Below are positions 32,242 to 42,200 of a stretch of 47,742 nt of DNA, in pieces (within the stretch, counting starts at the first letter, position 1; every line of letters begins with the position of its first letter). Under the pieces are notes generated by a model. The model saw only the letters and a program-made list of their open reading frames with translations. It was not told the origin of the DNA and made no database searches. This DNA is from Pseudomonas sp. (lineage in GTDB: Bacteria; Pseudomonadota; Gammaproteobacteria; Pseudomonadales; Pseudomonadaceae), in NCBI GenBank assembly GCA_029239415.1, contig JAQZAY010000002.1, forward strand, positions 1 to 47,742. Direction: 5' to 3'. The position numbers and the translations under genes were made by a program.

Positions 32242-33672
32242 ATGTCAATACCACGCTTGAAATCCTATCTATCGTTGTGCGCCGCCGTGCTGATGCTCGG
32301 TCAGGTGGTCACCGCCCAGGCGCAGGAAGCCCTCCCGGACTTCACTACCCTGGTCGAGCAGGCCTCGCCTGCCGTGGTGAACATCAGTACCAAGCAGAAG
32401 CTGCCTGATCGCCGCATGACCGGGCAAATGCCCGACCTCGAAGGCCTGCCGCCGATGTTCCGCGAGTTCTTCGAGCGCAACATGCCGCAGCAGCCACGCT
32501 CGCCGCGTGGCGACCGCCAGCGCGAGGCCCAGTCCCTGGGCTCGGGCTTCATCATCTCCAGCGACGGTTATGTGCTGACCAACAACCATGTGGTCGCCGA
32601 TGCCGACGAGATCATCGTCCGCCTGTCCGACCGCAGCGAGCTGCAGGCCAAGCTGGTCGGCACCGATCCGCGCACCGACGTGGCCTTGCTCAAGGTCGAG
32701 GGCAAGGACCTGCCGATCGTCAAGCTGGGCGACTCGGAAAAGCTCAAGGTGGGCGAGTGGGTGCTGGCGATCGGTTCGCCGTTCGGCTTCGATCACTCGG
32801 TGACCAAGGGTATCGTCAGCGCCAAGGGCCGCACCTTGCCCAATGACACCTATGTGCCGTTCATCCAGACCGACGTGGCCATCAACCCGGGCAACTCCGG
32901 TGGCCCGTTGTTCAACATGAACGGCGAGGTAGTGGGTATCAACTCGCAGATCTTCACCCGCTCCGGCGGCTTCATGGGCCTGTCCTTCGCGATCCCGATC
33001 GACGTGGCGCTGGATGTGTCCAACCAGCTGAAGAAAGACGGCAAGGTCAGCCGCGGCTGGCTTGGCGTGGTGATCCAGGAGGTCAACAAGGACCTCGCCG
33101 AATCCTTCGGCCTGGACAAGCCGGCTGGTGCGCTGGTCGCCCAGGTGCTCGAGGATGGCCCTGCTGCCAAGGGTGGCCTGCAAGTGGGTGACGTGATCCT
33201 GAGCATGAACGGCCAGCCTATCGTCATGTCGGCCGACCTGCCGCACCTGGTCGGCAGCCTCAAGGATGGCGACAGGGCCAAGCTCGAGATCATCCGCGAA
33301 GGCAAGCGCCAGAGCCTGGACGTCACCATCGGCGCGCTGCCGGAGGAAGACCAGGAGGTCGGCATGGGGGCCGACGGTGGTGCCGAGCGCAGCAGCAACC
33401 GTCTTGGCGTATCTGTCTCGGACCTGACTGCCGAGCAGAAAAAGAGCCTGGAGCTCAAGGGCGGCGTGGTCATCAAGGAAGTCCAGGACGGTCCGGCCGC
33501 GCTGATCGGCCTGCGTCCGGGCGATGTCATCAGCCACTTGAACAACCAGGCGATTGCATCGGCCAAGCAGTTCACCGAGATCGCCAAGGAGCTGCCGAAG
33601 AACCGTTCGGTGTCCATGCGCGTGCTGCGCCAGGGGCGCGCAAGCTTCATCACGTTCAAGCTCGCTGAGTAA
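32242..33672 (+). CDS. mucD: Periplasmic serine protease/chaperone MucD (DegP/HtrA family)
   Basis: Periplasmic quality-control protease of 476 residues. The signal peptide ends near TAQAQEA (about 27). The trypsin-like domain has the triad His116 (LTNNHVVAD), Asp146 (RTDVALL) and Ser219 (NPGNSGGPL). Two PDZ domains follow (about 275-365 and 385-470). It removes misfolded envelope proteins and dampens AlgU activation. It follows mucB by 171 bp rather than by mucC, and a strong terminator ends the unit. Confidence 0.96.
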   Translation: MSIPRLKSYLSLCAAVLMLGQVVTAQAQEALPDFTTLVEQASPAVVNISTKQKLPDRRMTGQMPDLEGLPPMFREFFERNMPQQPRSPRGDRQREAQSLGSGFIISSDGYVLTNNHVVADADEIIVRLSDRSELQAKLVGTDPRTDVALLKVEGKDLPIVKLGDSEKLKVGEWVLAIGSPFGFDHSVTKGIVSAKGRTLPNDTYVPFIQTDVAINPGNSGGPLFNMNGEVVGINSQIFTRSGGFMGLSFAIPIDVALDVSNQLKKDGKVSRGWLGVVIQEVNKDLAESFGLDKPAGALVAQVLEDGPAAKGGLQVGDVILSMNGQPIVMSADLPHLVGSLKDGDRAKLEIIREGKRQSLDVTIGALPEEDQEVGMGADGGAERSSNRLGVSVSDLTAEQKKSLELKGGVVIKEVQDGPAALIGLRPGDVISHLNNQAIASAKQFTEIAKELPKNRSVSMRVLRQGRASFITFKLAE

Positions 33673-33690
33673 GCGACAGGCAAGGCAGGA

Positions 33691-33716
33691 AAAGGGCAGC
33701 CCAGGCTGCCCTTTTT
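33691..33716 (+). terminator. Rho-independent terminator after mucD
   Basis: GGGCAGCC-CA-GGCTGCCC is followed by TTTTT and preceded by a run of A, so it could also act on the other strand. Confidence 0.92.
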
Positions 33717-33792
33717 CATACGCACCCTGCGAGAACTGTATGAAACCACCCTGCAGCCGATCAGGAGTTCCCCATAACCCTTCGGCTTAAGG

Positions 33793-33798
33793 TACAAT
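33793..33798 (+). promoter_or_regulatory. Candidate -10 box of lepA
   Basis: TACAAT lies 55 bp upstream of the lepA start, after the mucD terminator. No good -35 box is seen at standard spacing. Confidence 0.35.
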
Positions 33799-33852
33799 TC
33801 CCGGCTATTTTTCGGCGGGCGTCCGGCTCGCAGCCTTTTCGAGTGTTGACCC

Positions 33853-35652
33853 GTGAGTGATTTGAGTCATATCCGCAATTTCTCCATCATCGCCCACATC
33901 GACCATGGCAAGTCGACGCTGGCCGACCGTTTCATCCAGATGTGCGGTGGCCTGTCGGCGCGCGAAATGGAAGCCCAGGTCCTCGACTCCATGGACCTGG
34001 AACGCGAGCGCGGTATCACCATCAAGGCCCACAGTGTCACGCTGCACTACAAGGCCCAGGACGGCAAGACCTACCAGCTGAACTTCATCGACACCCCCGG
34101 CCACGTCGACTTCACCTACGAGGTCAGTCGTTCGCTGGCCGCCTGTGAAGGCGCGCTGCTGGTGGTCGATGCCGGCCAGGGCGTCGAGGCGCAGTCGGTC
34201 GCCAACTGCTACACCGCCATCGAGCAGGGCCTCGAGGTCATGCCGGTGCTGAACAAGATGGACCTGCCCCAGGCCGATCCGGATCGCGTCAAGGACGAGA
34301 TCGAGAAGATCATCGGCATCGACGCCACCGACGCCGTGGCCTGCAGTGCCAAGAGCGGCATGGGCGTGGACGATGTGCTCGAGCGCCTGGTGCACACCAT
34401 CCCCGCACCGACGGGCGATATCGAGGCGCCGCTGCAGGCGCTGATCATCGACTCCTGGTTCGACAACTACCTGGGCGTGGTCTCGCTGGTGCGTGTGCGC
34501 CATGGCCGCGTCAAGAAGGGCGACAAGATCCTCGTCAAGTCCACTGGCAAGGTGCACCTGGTCGACAGCGTGGGTGTCTTCACGCCCAAGCACACCCAGA
34601 CCAGCGACCTCAAGGCAGGCGAAGTGGGCTTCATCATCGCCAGCATCAAGGACATCCATGGCGCCCCGGTCGGTGACACCCTGACCTTGAGCTCGACTCC
34701 CGAAGTCGAAGTGCTGTCAGGCTTCAAGAAGATCCAGCCGCAGGTCTACGCGGGCCTGTTCCCGGTCAGCTCCGAGGATTTCGAGGACTTCCGCGACGCC
34801 CTGCAGAAACTGACCCTCAACGATTCGTCGTTGCAGTACCTGCCCGAGAGCTCCGACGCCCTGGGCTTCGGTTTCCGCTGTGGCTTCCTCGGCATGCTGC
34901 ACATGGAGATCATCCAGGAGCGCCTGGAGCGCGAATACGACTTGGACTTGATCACCACCGCCCCGAGCGTGATCTTCGAGGTCAAGCTCAAGACCGGCGA
35001 AACCATCTACGTCGACAACCCGTCCAAGCTTCCGGATGTCTCCTCGGTAGAGGATTTCCGCGAGCCGATCGTCTCGGCCAATATCCTGGTGCCCCAGGAA
35101 CACCTGGGCAACGTCATCACCCTGTGCATCGAGAAGCGTGGCGTGCAGCGCGACATGCAGTTCCTCGGCTCGCAGGTGCAGGTGCGCTATGACTTGCCAA
35201 TGAACGAAGTGGTGCTGGACTTCTTCGACCGCCTCAAGTCCACCAGTCGCGGTTATGCGTCGCTTGACTATCATTTCGACCGTTATCAGTCGGCCAACCT
35301 GGTCAAGCTCGATGTCCTGATCAACGGCGACAAGGTCGATGCCCTGGCACTGATCGTGCATCGCGACAACGCACACTACAAAGGCCGTGCGTTGACCGAG
35401 AAGATGAAGGAGCTGATTCCTCGGCAGATGTTCGACGTGGCAATCCAGGCCGCCATTGGCGGGCAGATCGTTGCGCGTACCACTGTCAAGGCACTCAGAA
35501 AGAACGTACTGGCTAAATGCTACGGTGGCGATGTGAGCCGTAAGCGCAAGCTGCTGGAGAAGCAGAAGGCCGGTAAGAAACGCATGAAGCAGGTAGGCAA
35601 TGTGGAGATCCCGCAGGAAGCCTTCCTCGCCGTGCTCAGGTTGGATAGTTAG
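33853..35652 (+). CDS. lepA: Elongation factor 4 (LepA), ribosome back-translocase GTPase
   Basis: Translational GTPase of 599 residues. The G domain has [13 protein letters not shown] (G1), DTPGHVDF (G3) and NKMDLP (G4). Domains II and III follow, and the LepA-specific C-terminal domain ends in [14 protein letters not shown]. The start is GTG ([20 protein letters not shown]). It sits 5 bp before lepB, the usual lepA-lepB pair. Confidence 0.97.
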   Translation: MSDLSHIRNFSIIAHIDHGKSTLADRFIQMCGGLSAREMEAQVLDSMDLERERGITIKAHSVTLHYKAQDGKTYQLNFIDTPGHVDFTYEVSRSLAACEGALLVVDAGQGVEAQSVANCYTAIEQGLEVMPVLNKMDLPQADPDRVKDEIEKIIGIDATDAVACSAKSGMGVDDVLERLVHTIPAPTGDIEAPLQALIIDSWFDNYLGVVSLVRVRHGRVKKGDKILVKSTGKVHLVDSVGVFTPKHTQTSDLKAGEVGFIIASIKDIHGAPVGDTLTLSSTPEVEVLSGFKKIQPQVYAGLFPVSSEDFEDFRDALQKLTLNDSSLQYLPESSDALGFGFRCGFLGMLHMEIIQERLEREYDLDLITTAPSVIFEVKLKTGETIYVDNPSKLPDVSSVEDFREPIVSANILVPQEHLGNVITLCIEKRGVQRDMQFLGSQVQVRYDLPMNEVVLDFFDRLKSTSRGYASLDYHFDRYQSANLVKLDVLINGDKVDALALIVHRDNAHYKGRALTEKMKELIPRQMFDVAIQAAIGGQIVARTTVKALRKNVLAKCYGGDVSRKRKLLEKQKAGKKRMKQVGNVEIPQEAFLAVLRLDS

Positions 35653-35657
35653 GTCCT

Positions 35658-36512
35658 ATGTCGCTAAATTTCCCGCTGTTGCTCGTCATCGCCGTCGCTG
35701 TCTGTGGTCTGTTGGCACTGGTCGATCTGCTGTTCCTGGCCCCGCGCCGGCGCATGGCAATCAACCAGTACCAGGGCAGCGTCACCCAGCCCGAGGGGGC
35801 CGTGGTCGAGCGCCTGAACAAGGAGCCGCTGCTCGTCGAGTACGGCAAGTCGTTCTTCCCGGTGCTGTTCATCGTGCTGGTGCTGCGCTCGTTCCTGGTA
35901 GAGCCGTTCCAGATCCCGTCCGGGTCGATGAAACCGACCCTGGAAGTGGGCGACTTCATCCTGGTGAACAAGTTCTCGTACGGGATCCGCCTGCCGGTGA
36001 TCGACAAGAAGATCATCGAGGTGGGCGATCCGCAGCGTGGCGACGTCATGGTGTTCCGCTACCCGAGCGACCCCAGCGTCAACTACATCAAGCGGGTAGT
36101 CGGCCTGCCAGGCGACCAGATCCGCTACACCCAGGACAAGCGTCTGCTGGTCAATGGCGAGTCGATCGCCGAGCAACTGGTCGGCGCCGAGCCAGGCACC
36201 CTGGGCAGCGCGCAACTGTACAAGGAAAAGCTCGGCGCCGCCGAGCACCTGATCCGCAAGGAAATGAGCCGTTACCGCATGCCTGCGGACCAGCAATGGA
36301 CCGTGCCGGCCGGCCATTACTTCATGATGGGTGACAACCGCGACAACTCCAACGACAGCCGCTACTGGGATGACCCGAACATTCCCAGGGAGCTGCATGG
36401 CATGGTCCCGGACCGCAATATCGTCGGCAAGGCGTTCGCGGTATGGATGAGCTGGCCAGAGCCCAAGCTCAGCCACTTCCCGAACCTGTCGCGGGTCGGC
36501 TTGATCAAGTGA
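35658..36512 (+). CDS. lepB: Signal peptidase I
   Basis: Inner-membrane protease of 284 residues that removes signal peptides. Two N-terminal helices (about 5-27 and 64-80) anchor the periplasmic catalytic domain. The dyad is Ser90 in IPSGSMKPTLEVGD and Lys145 in NYIKRVVGLPGD; box E MMGDNRDNSNDSRYW is also present. It is translated with lepA and followed by a perfect hairpin and then a terminator. Confidence 0.97.
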   Translation: MSLNFPLLLVIAVAVCGLLALVDLLFLAPRRRMAINQYQGSVTQPEGAVVERLNKEPLLVEYGKSFFPVLFIVLVLRSFLVEPFQIPSGSMKPTLEVGDFILVNKFSYGIRLPVIDKKIIEVGDPQRGDVMVFRYPSDPSVNYIKRVVGLPGDQIRYTQDKRLLVNGESIAEQLVGAEPGTLGSAQLYKEKLGAAEHLIRKEMSRYRMPADQQWTVPAGHYFMMGDNRDNSNDSRYWDDPNIPRELHGMVPDRNIVGKAFAVWMSWPEPKLSHFPNLSRVGLIK

Positions 36513-36519
36513 TACCCGA

Positions 36520-36544
36520 CGGCGCTGTCTGCCCGACAGCGCCG
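36520..36544 (+). terminator. Hairpin directly after lepB
   Basis: CGGCGCTGTC-TGCCC-GACAGCGCCG, a perfect 10-bp stem, with no T tract. It may protect the lepB 3' end or act with the next hairpin. Confidence 0.5.
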
Positions 36545-36576
36545 AATGCATTTATGACATAGGCTGTGTATCGAGG

Positions 36577-36602
36577 GGGGTGCGAGCGATCGCGCCCCTT
36601 TT
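36577..36602 (+). terminator. Rho-independent terminator between lepB and rnc
   Basis: GGGGTGCG pairs with CGCGCCCC (one G-U pair) around AGCGAT, followed by TTTT. It suggests that rnc-era-recO-pdxJ has its own promoter downstream. Confidence 0.65.
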
Positions 36603-36669
36603 CCGCCCATGCAGCACAGCCAAATCGTTTTCAGGATCTTGTTTTGAATACAGCGTTGATTTCGATGGC

Positions 36670-36685
36670 CGCCCCTGGCGGGGCG
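36670..36685 (+). promoter_or_regulatory. Leader hairpin upstream of rnc
   Basis: CGCCCC-TGGC-GGGGCG lies about 40 nt before the rnc start. RNase III in enteric bacteria cleaves a hairpin in its own leader; a similar role here is only a suggestion, since the stem is short. Confidence 0.3.
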
Positions 36686-36726
36686 CCGCGCCGACTGGCC
36701 AAGCGTGACAAGCGGGCGAGGGTACT

Positions 36727-37416
36727 GTGAGCGATTCCCTCAGCCGCCTTGAGCGCAAGCTCGGCTACACCTTCAAGAACCAGGACATGATGCTGCTGGC
36801 CTTGACCCACCGCAGCTACGCCAGCCGCAACAATGAGCGCCTGGAGTTCCTGGGCGATGCGATCCTCAACTTCGTGGTCGGCGAGGCGCTGTTCGAGCGT
36901 TTTCCGCAGGCACGTGAAGGCCAGTTGTCGCGCCTGCGCGCCCGCTTGGTCAAGGGCGAGACCCTGGCCGTGCTGGCCCGCGGCTTCGACCTGGGAGAAT
37001 ACCTGCGCCTGGGTTCGGGCGAACTCAAGAGCGGCGGGTTCCGCCGCGAGTCGATCCTGGCCGACGCCCTCGAAGCGCTGATCGGCGCGATCTACCAGGA
37101 TGCCGACATGCAGACTGCGCGCGAGCGCATTCTCGACTGGCTGGCCGGCGAGTTCCAGAGCCTGACCCTGGTCGACACCAACAAAGATCCCAAGACCCGG
37201 CTGCAGGAGTTCCTGCAGTCGCGTGCCTGTGAACTGCCGCGCTACGACGTGGTGGATATCCAGGGGGAGCCCCATTGCCGGACCTTCTTCGTCGAGTGCG
37301 AAGTGACCCTGCTGAACAAGAAAAGCCGCGGCCAAGGCGTTAGCCGGCGTATCGCCGAACAAGTCGCCGCTGCTGCTGCATTGATCGCCCTGGGCGTGGA
37401 GAATGGCAATGACTGA
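36727..37416 (+). CDS. rnc: Ribonuclease III
   Basis: Double-strand-specific endoribonuclease of 229 residues for rRNA processing and mRNA decay. The signature [12 protein letters not shown] has Glu40 and Asp44; Asp113 and Glu116 ([10 protein letters not shown]) complete the metal site. A double-stranded RNA-binding domain follows (about 155-225). The start is GTG. The stop overlaps the era ATG (ATGACTGA), giving translational coupling. The DUF4845 gene that many pseudomonads have before rnc is absent. Confidence 0.97.
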   Translation: MSDSLSRLERKLGYTFKNQDMMLLALTHRSYASRNNERLEFLGDAILNFVVGEALFERFPQAREGQLSRLRARLVKGETLAVLARGFDLGEYLRLGSGELKSGGFRRESILADALEALIGAIYQDADMQTARERILDWLAGEFQSLTLVDTNKDPKTRLQEFLQSRACELPRYDVVDIQGEPHCRTFFVECEVTLLNKKSRGQGVSRRIAEQVAAAAALIALGVENGND

Positions 37417-38311
37417 GAACAATACGACCCGTTGCGGCTATGTGGCCATCGTTGGCCGCCCGAACGTGGGCAAGTCGACCCTGCTCAACCATATCCTCGG
37501 CCAGAAGCTGGCGATCACCTCGCGCAAGCCGCAGACCACGCGCCACAACATGCTCGGCATCAAGACCGAAGGCGATGTCCAGGCGATCTACGTGGACACC
37601 CCGGGCATGCACAAGGGCAACGAAAAGGCCCTGAACCGCTACATGAACCGCACCGCCTCGGCCGCCCTCAAGGACGTCGACGTGGTCATCTTCGTGGTCG
37701 ACCGTACCCGCTGGACCGACGAGGACCAATTGGTGCTCGAGCGCGTGCAGTACGTGCAGGGGCCGGTGATCCTGGCGGTCAACAAGACCGACCGGGTCGA
37801 GGAGAAGGCCGAGCTGATCCCGCACCTCAAGTGGCTGCAGGAGCAACTGCCCAATGCCGAGATCGTGCCGGTTTCCGCCCAGCAGGGGCACAACCTCGAG
37901 GCCCTCGAAGGCCTGATTGCCAAGCACCTGCCGGAGAACGACCACTTCTTCCCCGAAGACCAGATCACCGACCGCAGCAGCCGCTTCCTGGCCGCTGAAC
38001 TGGTCCGCGAGAAGATCATGCGCCAGCTGGGCGCCGAGCTTCCGTACCAGATCACCGTCGAGATCGAAGAATTCAAGCAGCAAGGTGCGGTGCTGCACAT
38101 CCATGCCCTGATCCTGGTCGAGCGGGACGGCCAGAAAAAGATCATCATTGGCGACAAGGGCGAGCGCATCAAGCGCATCGGCTCCGAGGCGCGCAAGGAC
38201 ATGGAGCTGCTGTTCGACGCCAAGGTCATGCTCAATCTCTGGGTCAAGGTCAAGGGCGGCTGGTCCGATGACGAGCGCGCCCTGCGTTCGCTGGGCTACG
38301 GCGACCTGTAA
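37409..38311 (+). CDS. era: GTPase Era
   Basis: Essential ribosome-assembly GTPase of 300 residues that binds the 3' end of 16S rRNA. It has GRPNVGKST (G1, residues 16-24), DTPGMHKG (G3) and AVNKTDRV (G4), followed by a C-terminal KH domain with [19 protein letters not shown]. The ATG at 37409 gives the usual N terminus; an ATG two codons upstream is also open. It overlaps rnc by 8 bp. Confidence 0.97.
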   Translation: MTENNTTRCGYVAIVGRPNVGKSTLLNHILGQKLAITSRKPQTTRHNMLGIKTEGDVQAIYVDTPGMHKGNEKALNRYMNRTASAALKDVDVVIFVVDRTRWTDEDQLVLERVQYVQGPVILAVNKTDRVEEKAELIPHLKWLQEQLPNAEIVPVSAQQGHNLEALEGLIAKHLPENDHFFPEDQITDRSSRFLAAELVREKIMRQLGAELPYQITVEIEEFKQQGAVLHIHALILVERDGQKKIIIGDKGERIKRIGSEARKDMELLFDAKVMLNLWVKVKGGWSDDERALRSLGYGDL

Positions 38312-38320
38312 CCCCTGCCT

Positions 38321-38343
38321 GCGGCCCGCCTCGCGCGGGCCGC
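38321..38343 (+). other. Hairpin between era and recO
   Basis: GCGGCCCG at 38321-38328 pairs with CGGGCCGC at 38336-38343. With no T run it is likelier an mRNA stability or attenuation element than a terminator. Confidence 0.4.
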
Positions 38344-38364
38344 TCCTGTCTCCAGGCGATCCTC

Positions 38365-39048
38365 ATGGAACAACCCGTCGGCCAGCCCGCGTACGTGCTG
38401 CATAGCCGCGCCTATCGCGAGACCAGCGCCCTGGTGGACTTCCTGACGCCCCAAGGCCGTGTGCGCGCCGTGCTGCGCCGCGCGCGCGGCAAGGGAGGGA
38501 GCCTGGCGCGGCCGTTCGCGCCGCTGGAAGTCGAGCTGCGCGGGCGCGGCGAGCTGAAGAACGTCGGCCGCCTGGAGCCCGTCGGCAATGCCGCATGGCT
38601 GGTGGGGGACGCGCTGTTCAGCGGACTGTACCTGAACGAGCTGCTGATGCGCCTGCTGCCAGCCGAGGACCCGCACCCCGCGCTGTTCGAGCACTACGCC
38701 TTGACCTTGCAAGCCCTGGCGGCAGGCCGGCCCCTCGAGCCGCTGCTGCGGGCCTTCGAGTGGCGCCTGCTGGAAAACCTGGGCTACGCCTTCGCACTGG
38801 ACCGGGACGTCAACGGCGAAGCGGTGGTGGCCGAAGGCATGTACCGCCTGCAGGTCGATGCCGGGCTGGAACGGGTCAACCTGGTTCAGCCTGGGCTGTT
38901 CAACGGCGTCGAGCTGTTGGCCCTGGCCGAGGCAGACTGGCAAGTGCCGGGGGCGCTGGGCGCCGCCAAGCGCCTGATGCGCCAGGCCCTGGCCGTGCAC
39001 CTGGGTGGCAAGCCACTGGTCAGCCGGGAACTGTTTCGCAAGCGCTGA
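38365..39048 (+). CDS. recO: DNA repair protein RecO
   Basis: Recombination mediator of 227 residues that helps RecR load RecA. The N-terminal OB fold contains [25 protein letters not shown], and the helical C-terminal part includes [16 protein letters not shown]. The zinc-binding cysteines found in some RecO proteins are absent, as in other gammaproteobacteria. Position between era and pdxJ is the standard order. Confidence 0.94.
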   Translation: MEQPVGQPAYVLHSRAYRETSALVDFLTPQGRVRAVLRRARGKGGSLARPFAPLEVELRGRGELKNVGRLEPVGNAAWLVGDALFSGLYLNELLMRLLPAEDPHPALFEHYALTLQALAAGRPLEPLLRAFEWRLLENLGYAFALDRDVNGEAVVAEGMYRLQVDAGLERVNLVQPGLFNGVELLALAEADWQVPGALGAAKRLMRQALAVHLGGKPLVSRELFRKR

Positions 39049-39092
39049 GCAGGACGTATGCTGTGGGCCTCAATCTTCAGGAGAGCCCCTTC

Positions 39093-39836
39093 GTGACTCA
39101 TAGCAACCGCATGCTTCTTGGCGTCAACATCGACCACGTGGCGACTCTGCGCCAGGCACGGGGCACGCGCTATCCCGATCCGGTCAAGGCCGCCCTCGAT
39201 GCCGAGCAGGCGGGTGCCGACGGCATCACCGTGCACCTGCGTGAAGACCGCCGGCACATCCAGGACCGCGACGTGCTGCTGCTCAAGGACGTGCTGCAGA
39301 CTCGCATGAACTTCGAGATGGGCGTCACCGAGGAAATGATGGCGTTCGCCGAGCATATCCGCCCGGCGCACATCTGCCTGGTACCCGAGACCCGCCAGGA
39401 ACTGACCACCGAAGGTGGCCTGGACGTGGCTGGCCAGGAGGCGCGGATCAAGAAGGCGGTCGAGCGGCTGTCGCGCACGGGTGCCGAAGTGTCGCTGTTC
39501 ATCGACGCCGATGAGCGCCAGATCGAGGCTTCGCGCCGCGTGGGCGCCCCGGCCATCGAACTGCACACCGGGCGTTACGCCGATGCCCACACCCCGGCAG
39601 AGGTGGCCGAGGAACTCAAGCGCATCATCGATGGCGTCGCCTTTGGCGTGGGGCAGGGGTTGATCGTCAATGCCGGGCACGGGTTGCACTACCACAACGT
39701 CGATGCGATCGCGGCGATCAAGGGGATCAACGAGCTGAACATCGGGCATGCGCTGGTAGCGCATGCCTTGTTCGTCGGCTTCAAGGCGGCGGTGGCCGAG
39801 ATGAAGGCATTGATCCTGGCGGCCAGTTCGCGCTGA
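39093..39836 (+). CDS. pdxJ: Pyridoxine 5'-phosphate synthase
   Basis: TIM-barrel enzyme of 247 residues that condenses 3-amino-1-hydroxyacetone phosphate with 1-deoxyxylulose 5-phosphate in vitamin B6 synthesis. Diagnostic blocks are [39 protein letters not shown] and [11 protein letters not shown]. The GTG at 39093 follows CAGGAGAG with good spacing. It ends the rnc-era-recO-pdxJ run. Confidence 0.96.
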   Translation: MTHSNRMLLGVNIDHVATLRQARGTRYPDPVKAALDAEQAGADGITVHLREDRRHIQDRDVLLLKDVLQTRMNFEMGVTEEMMAFAEHIRPAHICLVPETRQELTTEGGLDVAGQEARIKKAVERLSRTGAEVSLFIDADERQIEASRRVGAPAIELHTGRYADAHTPAEVAEELKRIIDGVAFGVGQGLIVNAGHGLHYHNVDAIAAIKGINELNIGHALVAHALFVGFKAAVAEMKALILAASSR

Positions 39837-39870
39837 AATCTTGCTGTGTCAGGTCCGGCGGCGCCAGTGG

Positions 39871-40827
39871 TTACTTCCTGGCGACAATCGTCGCCCGGCG
39901 CGGCGCCGGCAGTCCTTCGATGGTGCGGCTGTGGTCCTCGGGGTCGAGGAAGTCGCCCAGCGACTGGTAGCGCATCCACTGCGTACTGCGTTGCTCCTCG
40001 ACGCTGGTCACACTGACATCCACGCAGCGCACGTCGCTGAAACCCGCCCGCCGCAACCAGCGCTCCAACGCCGGGACCGACGGCAGGAACCACACGTTGC
40101 GCATCTGCGCGTAGCGGTCCTCGGGCATCAGTACCTGGTGCTCGTCTCCCTCGATCACCAGCGTCTCCAGCACCAGCTCGCCACCCTTGACCAGGCAGTC
40201 CTTGAGCGCCAGCAAATGCTCGATCGGCGAGCGGCGGTGGTAGAACACGCCCATCGAGAACACGGTGTCGAAGCCTTCGAGGTTGGGCGGCAGGTCTTCC
40301 AGCGCAAACGGCAGGTGCCAGGCTGGCAACTGTGGCAGGTAACGCTGCACCGCCTGGAACTGGCAGAAGAACAGCCAGTTCGGGTCCACGCCCACGACCA
40401 TGTCCGCACCCGCCCCGAGCATGCGCCACTGGTAGTAGCCATTGCCGCAGCCGACATCCAGCACGCGCTTGCCCTTGAGGTCCAGGTGAGGCCCGACCCG
40501 CGACCATTTCCAGTCCGAGCGCCATTCGGTATCGACGTGCACGCCGAACAGGTCGAACGGCCCCTTGCGCCACGGCGACAGCCCCATCAAGGCGTCGCGC
40601 ATCTGCGTTCGGGTGGCATCGTCGCAAGCACAGTCCAGGCGCAGGCCATCGACCAGGTCGACCTCGGTCGCCTGCACCGCGGGCAGCGCGTCCAGCGCGC
40701 TCTGCCAGCGTTCGAGATCACCATGGCCTTTCTCCAGCTTGGCATCGAGTTGGGCTTGCAGGCCTTGCGACCACTTGGCCAGGGGAGTGCCCGCCAGGCG
40801 GCGGGCCAGAGGAGACAGATCGATCAT
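39871..40827 (-). CDS. cmoB: tRNA U34 carboxymethyltransferase CmoB
   Basis: Enzyme of 318 residues that uses carboxy-SAM to make cmo5U at the tRNA wobble position. An N-terminal domain of about 115 residues precedes the Rossmann core with [16 protein letters not shown] and [10 protein letters not shown]. The ATG at 40827 overlaps the cmoA stop (ATGA), so the two enzymes of this two-step pathway are coupled; the frame is open upstream through cmoA but is not used. Confidence 0.95.
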   Translation of the reverse strand: MIDLSPLARRLAGTPLAKWSQGLQAQLDAKLEKGHGDLERWQSALDALPAVQATEVDLVDGLRLDCACDDATRTQMRDALMGLSPWRKGPFDLFGVHVDTEWRSDWKWSRVGPHLDLKGKRVLDVGCGNGYYQWRMLGAGADMVVGVDPNWLFFCQFQAVQRYLPQLPAWHLPFALEDLPPNLEGFDTVFSMGVFYHRRSPIEHLLALKDCLVKGGELVLETLVIEGDEHQVLMPEDRYAQMRNVWFLPSVPALERWLRRAGFSDVRCVDVSVTSVEEQRSTQWMRYQSLGDFLDPEDHSRTIEGLPAPRRATIVARK

Positions 40828-41567
40828 GGCAGGGCTATCAGCGAGGCGAAGTTGAGGCATTGGAACCATGGCACGACCTTGGAAAAACCGGCGGCGTGCA
40901 GGCGTTGGCGGTGGGTCTCGAGGGTGTCGGGCTTCATCACGTTCTCGATGGCGCTGCGTTTCTGGGCGATTTCCAGTTCGCTGTAGCCATTGGCGCGCTT
41001 GAAGCCCAAATGCAGCTCGGTGAGCAGCGCCTGCTGCGCGGGATCCTCGAAACACAGCTTTTCGGAAAGGATCAGTGCGCCGCCCGGCAACAAGGCCTGG
41101 TGGATGCGGGCAAGCAGTTGCTCTCGCTGTTCGGGAGCGATGAACTGCAAGGTGAAGTTCATCGCCATGACCGAGGCCGGCTCGAAGGGCAGGGCGAGAA
41201 TGTCGGCCTCCACCACTTGCACTGGCAGCAGCTCCTGGAACATCGAGTCCTGCGCGGTAAGGTACTGGCGGCAACGCTCGACCATGGCCGCGGAATTGTC
41301 CACGGCGATCACATGGCAGCCATCGGCGCGCACATGGCGGCGCAGCGACTGGGTGACCGCGCCCAGCGAGCTGCCCAGGTCGTACAAGGCAGTGCCCGGC
41401 TGGGCGAACTGGGCGGCCAGCACGCCAAGGTTTTCGACGATGGTCGGGTAGCCTGGCACCGAGCGCTTGATCATGTCCGGGAACACCCGCACCACGTCCT
41501 CGTTGAAGACGAAGTCGGGCACCTGATCCAAGGGCTGGGCGAATAGGCGGTCGGGCTCTTTGCTCAC
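40824..41567 (-). CDS. cmoA: Carboxy-SAM synthase CmoA
   Basis: Enzyme of 247 residues converting SAM and prephenate to carboxy-S-adenosylmethionine, the donor for CmoB. Family blocks are [37 protein letters not shown] and MNFTLQFI. I place the start at GTG 41567 because GGA then has proper spacing and the length equals E. coli CmoA; an ATG two codons upstream (41573) is possible. It overlaps cmoB by 4 bp. Confidence 0.93.
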   Translation of the reverse strand: MSKEPDRLFAQPLDQVPDFVFNEDVVRVFPDMIKRSVPGYPTIVENLGVLAAQFAQPGTALYDLGSSLGAVTQSLRRHVRADGCHVIAVDNSAAMVERCRQYLTAQDSMFQELLPVQVVEADILALPFEPASVMAMNFTLQFIAPEQREQLLARIHQALLPGGALILSEKLCFEDPAQQALLTELHLGFKRANGYSELEIAQKRSAIENVMKPDTLETHRQRLHAAGFSKVVPWFQCLNFASLIALP

Positions 41568-41656
41568 GGGCATTCCAGAAGACGGGCGGTGGAAAAGGGC
41601 GGCATTCTAGCCAAACCGCGCCATCGCTGCATGGTCCGCTGACCAGCGCGGGGTGT

Positions 41657-42049
41657 TTATTTCACGCTGATCGCGCAGTCGAAGGTCTGCACCGGGCGTA
41701 CTTCAGGCGCCCAAGGCTGCTGGTAGACCAGGATCAAGTGGCTTTCACCGGCCTGCTGTGCCTGGAAGCGCCAGGTCGACTGCCCGGCGCTGCCGACGAT
41801 ACCGGCGTCCTCCGGGTGGTTGTAGACCTCCGGGCCCAGGCTGCGCAGGGTGCTTGCCGCAGGGTTCTGCAGCAGCCAGCGATAGCCGGTGCTGGGGTTG
41901 CTGGGCAGCGTGAGGGTCAGGGTCTGGCCGATGCGCAGGGTTGCCGGGCAATCGGACTGGGCGTCGAGGTCGATGTTGCGCGCAGGTTGCCCGGCGCAGG
42001 CGGCGAGCAAGGTGATGCTCAGGGGAACAAGCAGACGGGCAGCGGTCAT
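41657..42049 (-). CDS. Chagasin-like (I42 family) peptidase-inhibitor lipoprotein
   Basis: Lipoprotein of 130 residues with the lipobox LLAAC (Cys18). The mature domain has the I42 signature [10 protein letters not shown] and a second block ([25 protein letters not shown]) that corresponds to the other protease-contact loops of chagasin. Such proteins inhibit papain-type cysteine proteases; the bacterial targets are mostly unknown. It is a single gene between cmoA and the Lon gene. Confidence 0.85.
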   Translation of the reverse strand: MTAARLLVPLSITLLAACAGQPARNIDLDAQSDCPATLRIGQTLTLTLPSNPSTGYRWLLQNPAASTLRSLGPEVYNHPEDAGIVGSAGQSTWRFQAQQAGESHLILVYQQPWAPEVRPVQTFDCAISVK

Positions 42050-42126
42050 GTTGGCTCCGGGGCAAAAAGCTGGAGCATAACCGATGCGGCGTGAGGGGTG
42101 TCCAGGATCCTTCGACCTGTCAGGCC

Positions 42127-42189
42127 GGGCCTCTTCGCTCGCTTGCCAGCGAAGAGGCCCATGTATATTCCTCAGCTAGCGTCGCTAGC
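42127..42189. repeat. REP-like hairpin and second stem downstream of lon
   Basis: GGGCCTCTTCGCT at 42127-42139 pairs perfectly with AGCGAAGAGGCCC at 42148-42160 (13 bp). A second stem, GCTAGC-GTC-GCTAGC, lies at 42175-42189 next to the lon stop. The first resembles P. putida REP elements; together they may end the lon transcript. Confidence 0.6.
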
Positions 42190-42200
42190 CAGCTGCTCTG

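Noticed and set aside
36513..36726. A short frame before rnc as a DUF4845 remnant
   Set aside because: The frame ending at the rnc start gives no hydrophobic anchor and does not resemble the family.
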